Below are positions 16,402 through 23,964 of a stretch of DNA of 27,446 bases, piece after piece. The position numbers and the translations under genes are program-made. This DNA is from a virus. The DNA lies in the IMG/VR virus record IMGVR_UViG_3300030116_006111, positions 1 to 27,446 of that record. One strand, given 5' to 3'. The notes under the pieces are model-generated. The model searched no databases, was not told where the DNA came from, and worked only from the letters and a program-made list of their open reading frames with translations. Every line of letters begins with the position of its first letter. Within the stretch, counting starts at the first letter, position 1.

Positions 16402-17318
16402 TGGCAACTCATGATTATGTTATAGGCGATGCAACAACCCCAGTGGTTAGAGCGGATATTAATAACGCTCTAAGTGCTATTGTCACCAATAATTCCAGTG
16501 CAACAGCACCCTCTCCAACTTTCGCGGGGATGTTATGGTTTGATACTACAAACAACCAGCTAAAAATGCGGGATGGGGCAAATGCAAATTTCATAATTAT
16601 TGGTGAATTAGATGTTTCAAATTCGCGATTTAAGTTACAAAGCAATGAGTTAAAAGCAGCATCCGCAGCGGGCATTGATATTTTAAATTCCAGCGGAACA
16701 AAGATTATTGATCTTGAAATTGCTTCAGAGGCAACAGCAAAAACAGGAACAAATAACACAGAACTGATGACACCTTTGAGAGTGCGGCAAGCGTCTCCGA
16801 TACTCCCAGGTATGATTTTCCCTTACGCTGGTCTTTCAGCACCTTCTGATTATCTTTTTTGTCATGGTCAATCATTGAATACAGGCACTTACAATGATTT
16901 ATTTCAAGCACTTCAATATACTTATGGAGGTTCAGGATCTTCATTTTCACTACCTGATTTGCGCGGAAGAGTTATTGCGGGTAAAGATAACATGGGTGGC
17001 AGTTCCGCTGATAGACTTACCTCCCCCATAAATGGTGATACACTGGGGGCTGCGGGAGGAACTGAAAGTCATACTTTGACAGAAGCAGAACTTGCCTCAC
17101 ATACTCATTTTATAGCTAGTAACACTGGTGATACATCTACTGCCCTTAGTGCATCAAATTTTTTATCAAATAAAGGTAATTTTGGTTCGTCAAATAATTA
17201 CATTTTAGCTGGTGTTTCTGGTGGGGCGCAGCACGGAAAGACTTCAAGCACAGGAAGCGGTACAGCACATAACAACGTCCAACCCACATTTATTCTTAAC
17301 TATATCATAAAGACCTGA
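16401..17318 (+). CDS. Tail fibre with collar domain
   Basis: A 305-residue fibre protein. Residues 1-130 are a beta-rich, repetitive stalk region. Residues about 136-190 are a phage tail collar domain: PGMIFPYAGLSAPSDYLFCH, then the GGSGSSFSLPDLRGRVIAG block, the diagnostic pattern of collar and microcystin-dependent-protein families. The C-terminus is rich in Gly, Ser and Thr with His residues (SHTHF, AHNNVQPTF) that in relatives bind metal ions in the trimeric tip. It starts in overlap with the J-like gene and is followed within three bases by the next fibre gene. Function as a receptor-binding fibre is inferred from the family. Confidence 0.9.
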   Translation: MATHDYVIGDATTPVVRADINNALSAIVTNNSSATAPSPTFAGMLWFDTTNNQLKMRDGANANFIIIGELDVSNSRFKLQSNELKAASAAGIDILNSSGTKIIDLEIASEATAKTGTNNTELMTPLRVRQASPILPGMIFPYAGLSAPSDYLFCHGQSLNTGTYNDLFQALQYTYGGSGSSFSLPDLRGRVIAGKDNMGGSSADRLTSPINGDTLGAAGGTESHTLTEAELASHTHFIASNTGDTSTALSASNFLSNKGNFGSSNNYILAGVSGGAQHGKTSSTGSGTAHNNVQPTFILNYIIKT

Positions 17319-17321
17319 ATC

Positions 17322-19547
17322 ATGGCTGACAAAAAGGTTTCTGAATTAGACGCGATTACTGGAGCAAACACAGCAGCAGATGATTTTTTTCTGATCGTAG
17401 ACAGCAGCGGCTCTGTTAGCAAAAAGATAAGTAAAGATGAGTTGAGTAATGCGGTTGGAATCGGTGCAACCGTTGACATTAATGGTGGGACCATTGACGG
17501 CACTACAATCGGCGGGTCCAGTGCCGCTGTGGGTACGTTCACTACTGCGAATGCTACTACCTTAGACACAACAAATATTGAAGTGACAAATATCAAGGCG
17601 AAAGATGGAACCTCAGCTGGATCAATAGCAAATTCAACTGGTGTAGTTACACTTTCATCCTCAGTTTTAACAACTACTGACATAAACGCTGGAACTATAG
17701 ATGGAACTACGATTGGCGGGTCCAGCGCGGCTGTTGGAACTTTCACTACTTTGAATTCCACCACATTAGATTCAACAAATATTGAAGTCACAAATATAAA
17801 AGCTAAAGATGGAACTGCTGCTGGTTCTATTGCTGACTCCACAGGAGTTGTGACTTTAGCTAGTTCAGTTCTTACGGATACCGATATTAACGGTGGAACT
17901 ATTGATAATGTAACTTTAGGTGCTGCAACTGCTGGCGCGGGAACATTTACCAGTTTAAACGCTACAACTGCTGATATTAATGGGGGAACTGTCGACGGTG
18001 CGGATATCACTGTTGGCTCTGGAAAGACACTGAACGTATCAGCGGGAACTCTTACCCTCGCAGACAATCAAATTTCAGGAAATAAAATTGATGGAGGTAC
18101 GATTTCATCATTTGCGTCAACTGGGATAGATGACAATGCTTCTAGCACAGCCATAACAATCGATTCAAGTCAAAGGGTTGGAATTGGAGCAACAAGCGCA
18201 ACAAATGATGCTCTGCTAACTATCAGAGATAGTGGAACCACTAACCCAATGGCGCGAATCTCATTTGATAGTGGGGACTCAGGGGTCACCAATGGCGTGA
18301 AGCTGGGATACACCGCTGCTACCTTCGCCCCCGATTTTGAAATCAGCAATGGTGATGCGGGTATTATTAGATTTTCAACTAATAATACTGAAAGAATTCG
18401 TATAATGAGCGGAGGTAATGTCGGTTTAGGAACTACTGCACCAGATGTACCACTTCATGTAAAAGGTGGGAGTAGTGTAGAATCAGCAATTATAGTTGAC
18501 AGTACAGGCGTCGGTGGTGGACACAAGTACGGCATTCGTCCTGGATCGCCAGGAACTAGCAATGGACATTTTACTATTCATGATGAAGTAAATAATGCAA
18601 CGAGACTAGCTATTACAGATGGCGGACTCGTGTTAATTAACACAACTGCGGCTATTGCTAATCATCAATTAAGAGTTCACGGTGGAAGTTCTACTGGTGC
18701 TATTGCAATTACAGCGGCCACCAACATGAATAGCACAATTAGTTTTGGAGACCCAGCAAATAGCTTAATAGGTCGAATTGAGTACGCCCATAATGGCGAT
18801 CAAATGCGGTTTTTTACAAACGGTAGTCAACGTATGGTTCTTGACCAGTTCGGTCGCCTATTCATACGAAAAACAACTGCAGGTCTTACGCTTTCAGGGG
18901 TTGAAAATAACTTTTCGGCTGACAATGGCTATTTCGCGGTAACCAGCACGGGAGCATCATTTCACTTAAACAGACAAAGTTCAGACGGTGCTCTTGCAAC
19001 CTTTAGGCATAATAATGTGACAGAAGGTAGCATATCTGTATCTGGCACTACTGTATCCTTTAATGGTGGACACCTTTCACGTTGGTCACAAGCCTCAGAC
19101 GGCAACCGCATCGATGGCTTGCTCAAAGGGACGGTCATGACCAATCTGGATCAGATGGCTGTTTGGACCAGTGAGGATGGCAGCACAACTAAAGATAACG
19201 AGCAATTAAACTGCATGGCTGTGTCATCTGAAGAAGGCGATAAAAATGTGGCTGGGGTGTTTGTAAATTGGAATGAAGATAGAAATGAAGACCTGAACGA
19301 CATTTACGCAAGTAGTGCGCAAAACGATATGAATATTGCAATGACAGGCGATATGGTTATTCGCATCGCTAGTGGCACAACAATAGCCCGAGGTGACTTG
19401 CTGATGAGTGCGGGCGATGGCACAGCCAAGCCGCAGGGTGATGACATTGTTCGTAGCAAGACTATTGCAAAGGTCACCAGCACAAATGTTTCATATACTT
19501 ATAGCGATGGGTCATACCTTGTGCCGTGTGTACTAATGGCGTGTTAG
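17322..19547 (+). CDS. Long tail fibre with repeats and self-cleaving (peptidase G2-like) C-terminus
   Basis: A 741-residue fibre. It starts with an adaptor-like segment (KKVSELDAITG...DDFFLIVD), common to fibres that dock onto another tail part. From residue 52 there are two full 68-residue repeats beginning D-I-N-G/A-G-T-I-D-G, then partial copies near 188 and 218: a beta-helix-like shaft. A middle region (260-590) has GIGATS and GLGTTAP motifs also seen in fibre shafts. The last 150 residues (GHLSRWSQASDGNRIDGLLK, GDLLMSAGDGTAKPQGDDIV) resemble the intramolecular chaperone/peptidase G2 group, which cuts itself off after trimerisation. The nearby RSKTIAKVTS segment has the usual form of this domain. 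Host specificity probably lies between shaft and C-terminus. Confidence 0.88.
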   Translation: MADKKVSELDAITGANTAADDFFLIVDSSGSVSKKISKDELSNAVGIGATVDINGGTIDGTTIGGSSAAVGTFTTANATTLDTTNIEVTNIKAKDGTSAGSIANSTGVVTLSSSVLTTTDINAGTIDGTTIGGSSAAVGTFTTLNSTTLDSTNIEVTNIKAKDGTAAGSIADSTGVVTLASSVLTDTDINGGTIDNVTLGAATAGAGTFTSLNATTADINGGTVDGADITVGSGKTLNVSAGTLTLADNQISGNKIDGGTISSFASTGIDDNASSTAITIDSSQRVGIGATSATNDALLTIRDSGTTNPMARISFDSGDSGVTNGVKLGYTAATFAPDFEISNGDAGIIRFSTNNTERIRIMSGGNVGLGTTAPDVPLHVKGGSSVESAIIVDSTGVGGGHKYGIRPGSPGTSNGHFTIHDEVNNATRLAITDGGLVLINTTAAIANHQLRVHGGSSTGAIAITAATNMNSTISFGDPANSLIGRIEYAHNGDQMRFFTNGSQRMVLDQFGRLFIRKTTAGLTLSGVENNFSADNGYFAVTSTGASFHLNRQSSDGALATFRHNNVTEGSISVSGTTVSFNGGHLSRWSQASDGNRIDGLLKGTVMTNLDQMAVWTSEDGSTTKDNEQLNCMAVSSEEGDKNVAGVFVNWNEDRNEDLNDIYASSAQNDMNIAMTGDMVIRIASGTTIARGDLLMSAGDGTAKPQGDDIVRSKTIAKVTSTNVSYTYSDGSYLVPCVLMAC
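17475..17882 (+). repeat. Two tandem 204-bp repeats in the fibre gene, with partial third and fourth copies
   Basis: Copies start at 17475 and 17679 (period exactly 204 bases, 68 codons), with a partial third from 17883 and a shorter copy from 17973. The protein repeats are nearly identical while many synonymous positions differ, so they are old, selected protein repeats rather than a fresh duplication. Confidence 0.85.
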
Positions 19548-19562
19548 AAAGAGGGGAAAACA

Positions 19563-19880
19563 ATGTCAGTAACGTGGACAGTCAATAATCTTGATTTTCA
19601 TAAAAGTTTGAGCGGAAAAAGCAACGTGGTTTTTAACATACATTGGAGTTGTCAAGATCAAGATTCAGATGGAAACACTGGAAGAGTATATGGGACTGTT
19701 GCTATTCCCACTGATGACCTGTCTGGTTTTACTGCATATGCAGATATCAAAGAAACGCTTGCGGTCAAATGGGCAAAAGATGCACTGGGTTCTGAAAGAG
19801 TGTCAGAATTAGAAAGTTTGGTTGCTGCTGAGATTGCAGAAAAAGCAACTCCCAAGCAAGGCACAGGAGTTCCGTGGTAA
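19563..19880 (+). CDS. Small conserved protein following the tail fibres
   Basis: A 105-residue protein, no signal peptide or membrane segment. The N-terminus, MSVTWTVNNLDF, and the central RVYGTVAIPTDDLSGFTAYA, followed by a helix and the ending KQGTGVPW, match a small family I recall downstream of fibre genes in many marine phages. Its function is unknown. Candidate roles are a fibre chaperone or tip accessory protein, because family members stay next to fibre genes; this is inference from position. A strong GAGGGGAA ribosome site precedes the start. Confidence 0.75.
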   Translation: MSVTWTVNNLDFHKSLSGKSNVVFNIHWSCQDQDSDGNTGRVYGTVAIPTDDLSGFTAYADIKETLAVKWAKDALGSERVSELESLVAAEIAEKATPKQGTGVPW

Positions 19881-19895
19881 ATTAAGGAGATTGAA

Positions 19896-20126
19896 ATGGG
19901 AAAAAATGAAAAGACACCCATCTCGATTGAAAACATAGACTATAATTTTGAAGATTTAACAGAAGAACAACAGCGGATGATTAATCACGTTGTTGATCTG
20001 GATCGCAAGTTAAACAGTGCTAGATTTAATCTAGATCAATTACAAGAAGGAAGAAACGCTTTTTTTAATAAGTTAAAAGCGTCTTTGGAGAATAAAGATG
20101 AGTCAGGAGTTAAAGACAGCGGTTGA
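19896..20126 (+). CDS. DUF6447-like small helical protein
   Basis: A 76-residue protein with a short beta segment ISIENIDYNFEDLTEEQQRM followed by a long helix (VDLDRKLNSARFNLDQLQEG, then RNAFFNKLKASLE). The 'I.Y..EDL..E....I..V..LD..L......LQ.GRNA...L' pattern fits the DUF6447-type proteins found near fibre and lysis genes of marine phages. The helix is likely to form a coiled coil. AAGGAG stands seven bases before the start. The 3' end overlaps the next small gene by 29 nt. No function is known. Confidence 0.7.
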   Translation: MGKNEKTPISIENIDYNFEDLTEEQQRMINHVVDLDRKLNSARFNLDQLQEGRNAFFNKLKASLENKDESGVKDSG

Positions 20127-20271
20127 TGTTTCGGCTGCAACCACTGGTGGATTGGTCTGGTTTGAATGGATACATCCGATAGCTGGCTTGTTTACAATCG
20201 TATGGCTCGGAATCTCAATATGGCAATCTCCAACTGTTCAAAAATTATTGAAGAAAGACGATGCTGGCTGA
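20098..20271 (+). CDS. 57-residue single-membrane-segment protein, holin-like
   Basis: A short gene supported by GGAG at 20087-20090, seven bases before its ATG, and by overlaps with both neighbours. The product has an N-terminal polar part (MSQELKTAVDVSAATTGG), one long hydrophobic segment from about residue 19 to 43 (LVWFEWIHPIAGLFTIVWLG and onward) and a short basic tail. The segment has a possible Pro kink and could be one or two membrane passes. Small proteins of this shape in lysis regions are often holins or holin partners. Alternatively it anchors another lysis protein. No enzyme motif is present. Confidence 0.7.
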   Translation: MSQELKTAVDVSAATTGGLVWFEWIHPIAGLFTIVWLGISIWQSPTVQKLLKKDDAG

Positions 20272-20701
20272 ACTTGCAGCTTGCAACGCTGCCTTTGCTG
20301 TCATCAAGCAGTGCGTTCAAAACGGTGGTGAGATTGTTAACGCTGGAAAGGCGATTGCTAAATTTGTTTCTGGTAAAGAGGAACTTCAAAGAAAGGTTGC
20401 TGGCAAAGACAGGTCCAAAGCAAGTTCTTCAGATCTTGAGGCTTTTATGGCCTTGGAGAAAATCAGACAGGAGGAAGAACAACTAAAACAGTTGATGATT
20501 TATACTGGACGCCCAGGTCTTTGGTCAGATTATCAAAAATTTTGCGCTCAGGCGAGGAGAGCAAGGCGCGAAGAAGAAGCAAATAGAGTTAAGAAACGAA
20601 AGAAAAAATTATATTTATTGGCGATTTGTGGGTTAGTATTTTTAGGCTTTGTAGCAATCGCTGGCTTTGTTGGTTTGCTATATTTAAACTCTCAAAGATG
20701 A
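20261..20701 (+). CDS. C-terminally membrane-anchored conserved phage protein
   Basis: A 146-residue protein: N-terminal Ala-rich helical region (MLAELAACNAAFAVIKQCVQ), a charged coiled-coil part with SSSDLEAFMALEKIRQEEEQ, the block YTGRPGLWSDYQKFCAQARR, a strongly basic stretch KKRKKK, then one transmembrane segment at about 116-140 and a short tail. I recognise this layout as a family frequent in marine podo- and siphoviruses, of unknown function. The basic stretch before the membrane segment suggests that the long N-terminal part is cytoplasmic and the C-terminus outside. It overlaps the holin-like gene by 11 nt and the next gene by 4 nt. It could be an anti-holin, inner-membrane spanin-like, or assembly factor. 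Confidence 0.7.
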   Translation: MLAELAACNAAFAVIKQCVQNGGEIVNAGKAIAKFVSGKEELQRKVAGKDRSKASSSDLEAFMALEKIRQEEEQLKQLMIYTGRPGLWSDYQKFCAQARRARREEEANRVKKRKKKLYLLAICGLVFLGFVAIAGFVGLLYLNSQR

Positions 20702-20865
20702 AGCTCGTATTCATGTTGACTGTCATAACGTCATTTAATCATACTATCTCAGAAATTCCATATTCTAGTATGTCTGCTTGCAGAGATGTTCAAAGGCAGA
20801 TTATGCTTCCATACCTCGCGTCCTGTATTCCCAGAATAGTCCCTCAATCAACTAAAGTTTATTAA
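20698..20865 (+). CDS. 55-residue small secreted or membrane protein with two cysteines
   Basis: Starts at an ATG inside the stop region of the upstream gene (ATGA overlap). The first 12 residues (MKLVFMLTVITS) look like a short signal or membrane sequence. The rest has two cysteines (SACRD and ASCIPR, positions 28 and 43) that could form a disulfide in the periplasm. There is no lipobox, so it is not a classic outer-membrane spanin. The pairing with the upstream membrane protein through coupled translation suggests that the two work together. No family function is known. Confidence 0.6.
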   Translation: MKLVFMLTVITSFNHTISEIPYSSMSACRDVQRQIMLPYLASCIPRIVPQSTKVY

Positions 20866-20877
20866 GGAGGTTTTCAA

Positions 20878-21207
20878 ATGACTGCTAAAAAACCAATTCA
20901 AAAAAAGTTTCAAAAGAAAACTAAGTATCAAGGTTATGACCTAGATGGTGATGGTACAATCACCGATGAAGAGTTGGCAATGGCGACTGCGATGAAGGAA
21001 GAAGAAAGCGCACTTCGCAAATCACGCACTCAAAGAAACATGGCTTTATGGACTTTGATTGCAATGGGTGTTTTTACGCTTGCTATGTTTTTTATCCCAA
21101 CCAATCGAGTGACGGTATTGAGTGATATTTCAAATCTGTTTTATCTGAGCGGTGCGGGTATCGTTGGTGCTTATATGGGCATGAGCGCATGGATGTCCAG
21201 AAAATGA
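20878..21207 (+). CDS. Two-membrane-segment protein with an EF-hand loop
   Basis: A 109-residue protein. Residues 1-20 are basic. Residues 21-32 (DLDGDGTITDEE) form a textbook 12-residue EF-hand calcium loop with Asp at positions 1, 3 and 5, Thr at 9 and Glu at 12. Residues 55-73 and 86-106 are hydrophobic membrane segments joined by a short polar turn, so both ends are on the same side. The gene has a near-perfect TAAGGAGG ribosome site. The topology is that of small two-pass holins, and the single EF-hand could make opening depend on calcium. That link is inference. The stop overlaps the next start (ATGA). Confidence 0.75.
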   Translation: MTAKKPIQKKFQKKTKYQGYDLDGDGTITDEELAMATAMKEEESALRKSRTQRNMALWTLIAMGVFTLAMFFIPTNRVTVLSDISNLFYLSGAGIVGAYMGMSAWMSRK

Positions 21208-21359
21208 ATAGTGCTGATATAAACACCGCAGACATTCTTGAGCGAGAGATAGAGTTGCTGAGAGCTAGGGCTGATTCGGAACAAGGAGGAATGGGTAATT
21301 ATTACACCACGATATCTATACTTGAGCAAAGACTCAGAGAACTGCGAGAAGAAGAATAA
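21204..21359 (+). CDS. 51-residue coiled-coil protein
   Basis: Read from an ATG overlapping the previous stop (ATGA) to a TAA overlapping the next start (TAATG). The product is soluble, with two charged helical parts, ADILEREIELLRARADSEQG and ISILEQRLRELREEE, separated by a glycine-containing turn (GGMGNYY). This should make a helical hairpin. Unknown function. The tight coupling on both sides and the non-random heptad pattern argue that it is real. Confidence 0.65.
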   Translation: MNSADINTADILEREIELLRARADSEQGGMGNYYTTISILEQRLRELREEE

Positions 21360-21829
21360 TGCTTGCCTTACTAGGATCAGCCCTTGGTTTTGGAACGTCA
21401 ATTATCCCAGAGATCTTAGGTTTTTTTAAGCAAAAGCAAGCCGATGCACAAGAAATAAAGATGTTAGAGGCTAAGGCAGCATACGCCGAAAAACTCAATG
21501 AATTAGATTTAAAAAAGCTAGATGCCAAAGCAGACATTAGCGAATCGGAGAACATATATAAACATGATCAATCCCTTGACGCTGGAACTTTTGTCAACGC
21601 TCTTAGGGGGAGTGTGCGCCCTGTTATTACTTACCTCTTCGTCTTGATGTATATCGGGGTTAAGTGCGTGATGATTTACGCTTTGATCACTAATCAAAAT
21701 ATTGATTGGACAACTGCAATTCAGACATCGTTCAATGAGGAAGATAGCGCAATACTAGCAACAATAATTTCATTCTGGTTTGGTTCCAGAGCGTTCAGCA
21801 AAGCAAAGGCGTGGCAGCATGATAAATAA
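21359..21829 (+). CDS. Holin, GTA 3-TM superfamily
   Basis: A 156-residue protein with a hydrophobic N-terminus (MLALLGSALGFGTSIIPEIL), a long charged helical segment at about 25-75, a central hydrophobic region beginning RPVITYLFVLMYIGVK (about 86-110) and a last one with SAILATIISFWFGSRAF (about 129-146). The FWFGSR motif and the preceding 'D.A...' segment are hallmarks of the holin family first described in gene transfer agents. It should form membrane lesions that let the endolysin reach the wall. It sits directly before the muramidase and overlaps it by 11 nt. Confidence 0.88.
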   Translation: MLALLGSALGFGTSIIPEILGFFKQKQADAQEIKMLEAKAAYAEKLNELDLKKLDAKADISESENIYKHDQSLDAGTFVNALRGSVRPVITYLFVLMYIGVKCVMIYALITNQNIDWTTAIQTSFNEEDSAILATIISFWFGSRAFSKAKAWQHDK

Positions 21830-22337
21830 TTTTGACCAATGTTTAGAATGGCTCTTAAAGCATGAAGGTGGTTATGTAAATCATCCAGATGACCCTGGAG
21901 GACGCACTAATAAAGGGATCACTGCTAATACTTACGAGGCGTGGCTTGGGCGCGGCGTAAGCGAGGAGATGATTCGTAACATACCAGATGATCACGTTGA
22001 AAAAATCTATCGAGAAAAATTCTGGGATAAAATAAAAGCAGATCATTTACCTCCAGGGATTGATTGGAGTGTGTTCGATTGGTGTGTAAACAGCGGCCCA
22101 TCCAGAGCTGCCAGAGCCTTACAACTCACGGTGGGCGCTGACTCGGATGGTTTTATTGGTCCAGCAACGTTAGATGCTGTAGATAAATCAGACGTTATAG
22201 AAGTAATAGAAGAAATGCACCAAAAGAGACAAAGATTTTATGAGAGTTTAAAAACTTTTGAGACTTTCGGTCGCGGATGGACAAGAAGAAACGATGAAAC
22301 CAAAGAACAGGCGTTAGAACTTGCTAAATCAATCTGA
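21819..22337 (+). CDS. Endolysin: GH108 N-acetylmuramidase with peptidoglycan-binding C-terminus
   Basis: A 172-residue lysozyme. LKHEGGYVNHPDDPGGRTNK at residues 13-32 is the signature of glycoside hydrolase family 108, with catalytic Glu 16 in EGGY. The KGIT segment follows it. WSVFDWCVNSGPSRAARALQ and the DGFIGPATLDAV segment in the second half match the PG-binding domain that accompanies this family. There is no signal peptide, so release depends on the holin. A start at 21780 would add 13 residues within the holin gene; ATG 21819 is preferred. The stop overlaps the convergent minus-strand gene by 14 bases. Confidence 0.95.
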   Translation: MINNFDQCLEWLLKHEGGYVNHPDDPGGRTNKGITANTYEAWLGRGVSEEMIRNIPDDHVEKIYREKFWDKIKADHLPPGIDWSVFDWCVNSGPSRAARALQLTVGADSDGFIGPATLDAVDKSDVIEVIEEMHQKRQRFYESLKTFETFGRGWTRRNDETKEQALELAKSI

Positions 22338-22584
22338 TTTGTCGAGGATCTTCTTGACTTGCTTTAAATAGAATATCCATTAAAAAGTAATCTTTTCCAC
22401 CAATCTTTGATTTCATCTTTTGGCCTGTTGGCTGAAGTTCTCTTAAAACATGGGGAGGTAAATACATCTTTTGATCTTGGTAGGTTATCTCCATTCCACC
22501 TGATTTAATCGCGGAAGCAACCTCGTAATCCCTAACAGAGACGAATTTGCCTTGCCAAAGTTTTGTCACAATCTTCTTGATCAT
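22324..22584 (-). CDS. Small protein of unknown function, end of left operon
   Basis: An 86-residue soluble protein with N-terminal IVTKLWQGKFVSVRDYEVAS, a beta-like segment GGMEITYQDQKMYLPPHVL, and a basic C-terminus with KIGGKDYFLMDILF. The 'LW.GK..SVRDYEV..A...GG..I.Y..Q.M' pattern is one I associate with early regions of other phages, without a known role. It overlaps the start of its operon neighbour by ATGA and converges on the endolysin gene. It is the last gene of the left transcription unit. No terminator is visible after it. Confidence 0.7.
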   Translation of the reverse strand: MIKKIVTKLWQGKFVSVRDYEVASAIKSGGMEITYQDQKMYLPPHVLRELQPTGQKMKSKIGGKDYFLMDILFKASQEDPRQIRLI

Positions 22585-23081
22585 TCTTGTGCCTCATTCA
22601 ATAAATCAATAGGATCAACGCCAAGCAATTTATGACCTAGCTCTACGGCTGCATGGAATATAGGTTGAAAATCATCATGATCTAAATCACCCCAACTAAT
22701 AGACTTAGGTTTTACCTGGGTCCATATTTCTCTTAATTTTTCTAGCTGTTCGGGTGTTATATCTTCAACATCTAAGACAACCATCGTCTTGCCTAGCCTT
22801 TTATGGAACATCCCACTATTTTGCGGAAATTGATGCTCCTCATAATGTCCTGCATATATCTTAACAGCATCAAGTAACGCCTCCATCGAGGCGTAGCGTT
22901 CTTGGTTTTCAAAGATTGTTTTCAGGAGAGCAAAGAACATCCTATGTTGCTCAGGACTGCGTACCTTTTTAATCTCACAGGTCACCAAATCTCCCAACTT
23001 CATTCTAGCAAGCATGGTCCAAGAATCTGGCTCTGTGCCTACCAAAGAACCTTTTTCAGTTCGGCAAAATACTCCTTTCAT
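22581..23081 (-). CDS. DUF1367-like protein of the recombination operon
   Basis: A 166-residue protein. Residues 25-60 (ARMKLGDLVTCEIKKVRSPE followed by QHRMFFALLKTIFENQ) match the 'KLG..V..EI...R....HR.FFALL...FE' core of DUF1367 and of NinB-like early proteins. The rest is helical with a basic and aromatic central part. Relatives occur next to annealing proteins and probably help in recombination or replication; no reaction is known. It is translated in overlap with both neighbours. The assignment rests on this one motif block and on operon context. Confidence 0.6.
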   Translation of the reverse strand: MKGVFCRTEKGSLVGTEPDSWTMLARMKLGDLVTCEIKKVRSPEQHRMFFALLKTIFENQERYASMEALLDAVKIYAGHYEEHQFPQNSGMFHKRLGKTMVVLDVEDITPEQLEKLREIWTQVKPKSISWGDLDHDDFQPIFHAAVELGHKLLGVDPIDLLNEAQE

Positions 23082-23320
23082 CAGAACGGAATCTTGTCAT
23101 CAAGTTCTTCTGTCTTTTCCTCTGTTTGAGGTTTTTCTTGTTTTTCTCTCTTAGGGGAAACTTTTACAGATAACCAGTCTCCTCGGCCATTGTTTTTAGT
23201 CCATGCGGCAAAATCCCATTTCTTGCCTGACTCATCTGTAAAATCTCCTTTCCAGTCGGGTTGCGAGTCTTTGGATTTATATTCATTGCGAAACAATCTT
23301 CCACTATTCTCATAAGCCAT
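23081..23320 (-). CDS. Small protein with SSB-like C-terminal tail
   Basis: A 79-residue protein starting MAYENSGRLFRNEYKSKDSQ, then a beta-rich core with DESGKKWDFAAWTKNNGRGD and WLSVKVSPKR, then a charged disordered linker, ending TEELDDKIPF. The 'GxLFxNxxK..D..PD..G' start and 'W..AW.K' core are shared by small phage proteins I recall from recombination and replication operons. The acidic tail with a terminal IPF is the same as the tip of bacterial single-strand binding protein, which recruits host repair and replication enzymes. This and its position after ERF suggest a role at single-stranded DNA. It shares start/stop bases with both neighbours. Confidence 0.75.
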   Translation of the reverse strand: MAYENSGRLFRNEYKSKDSQPDWKGDFTDESGKKWDFAAWTKNNGRGDWLSVKVSPKREKQEKPQTEEKTEELDDKIPF

Positions 23321-23964
23321 TATAACTGACCTCCGTATTTGACTTCTTCTGCTGTAAGATTTTCTTTCATGCGATCTTTTTCTTTTTCACAAGCTAAGAA
23401 CCATTCAGGTAATTTTTTCTTCATTTCATCCAAAACTTTTTGAGTCTCAGGATTTTTAAAACAGACCATTAACTCATCCATATCGGTGCATCTTTTTAAG
23501 TCGTTACAGATGTCTTCACACGCTTTTTTTAACCGTGTTTTATCTCCTTTTTTAAGAAGACCTACCACGACGTCCTCGACCGACTTCTCTTTATGTTCTA
23601 CTGCAAGTTCCGCATCGTCATCCTCCTCTGAGGCGATACCAACTATTGCAGACATTGAATATCTTCGGGCATAGGTAAGCGCAGATCCGAAAGCCTGCGG
23701 ACCTTTCCGATCAGTGATAATCGGACATCCTGCTGAAACTATCGATTCATCACCTTTCAATAGCTTTGTAACGACCATCGACATCCCCTCAGACGTTTCT
23801 ATGCTCTGCACCAGGGCTATTCCATGTTTTGACAGGATCGGCACTACAGCGTCTCGTATGGCTCCTAAATCCGCATATCTATTTTTAAAGTGAGAGTTTT
23901 GCCTATTAAATGCAGCGTTTCTCATTTCGGCTTGGGCCTTTGCTAATGAATCGACTAAATTCAT
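23320..23964 (-). CDS. ERF-family single-strand annealing protein
   Basis: A 214-residue recombinase. The family pattern is clear: NSHFKNRYADLGAIRDAV at 23-40, ILSKHGIALVQSI at 43-55, and GPQAFGSALTYARRYSMSAI at 88-107, followed by GIASEEDDDAE. These are the core blocks of ERF (P22 Erf type) annealing proteins, which pair complementary single strands during circularisation and recombination. The C-terminal 80 residues are charged and helical. There is no matching exonuclease in the window, so it probably uses a host nuclease. It is third in the left operon and overlaps its neighbours by 4 nt (ATGA) and 1 nt. Confidence 0.93.
   Translation of the reverse strand: MNLVDSLAKAQAEMRNAAFNRQNSHFKNRYADLGAIRDAVVPILSKHGIALVQSIETSEGMSMVVTKLLKGDESIVSAGCPIITDRKGPQAFGSALTYARRYSMSAIVGIASEEDDDAELAVEHKEKSVEDVVVGLLKKGDKTRLKKACEDICNDLKRCTDMDELMVCFKNPETQKVLDEMKKKLPEWFLACEKEKDRMKENLTAEEVKYGGQL

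Noticed and set aside
17300-18067. 255-codon open frame on the minus strand across the fibre repeats
   Set aside because: It is antisense to a clear fibre gene, its own repeats mirror the 204-bp repeats, and its composition (Val, Ala, Pro, Thr runs) is what the reverse of Gly/Thr/Asp-rich codons gives. There is no ribosome site.
22326-22340. Inverted repeat AAATCA ATC TGATTT where endolysin and the left operon converge, considered as a two-way terminator
   Set aside because: The stem is only six pairs, mostly A-T, and lacks a U tract on either side. It is probably chance within the overlapping gene ends.
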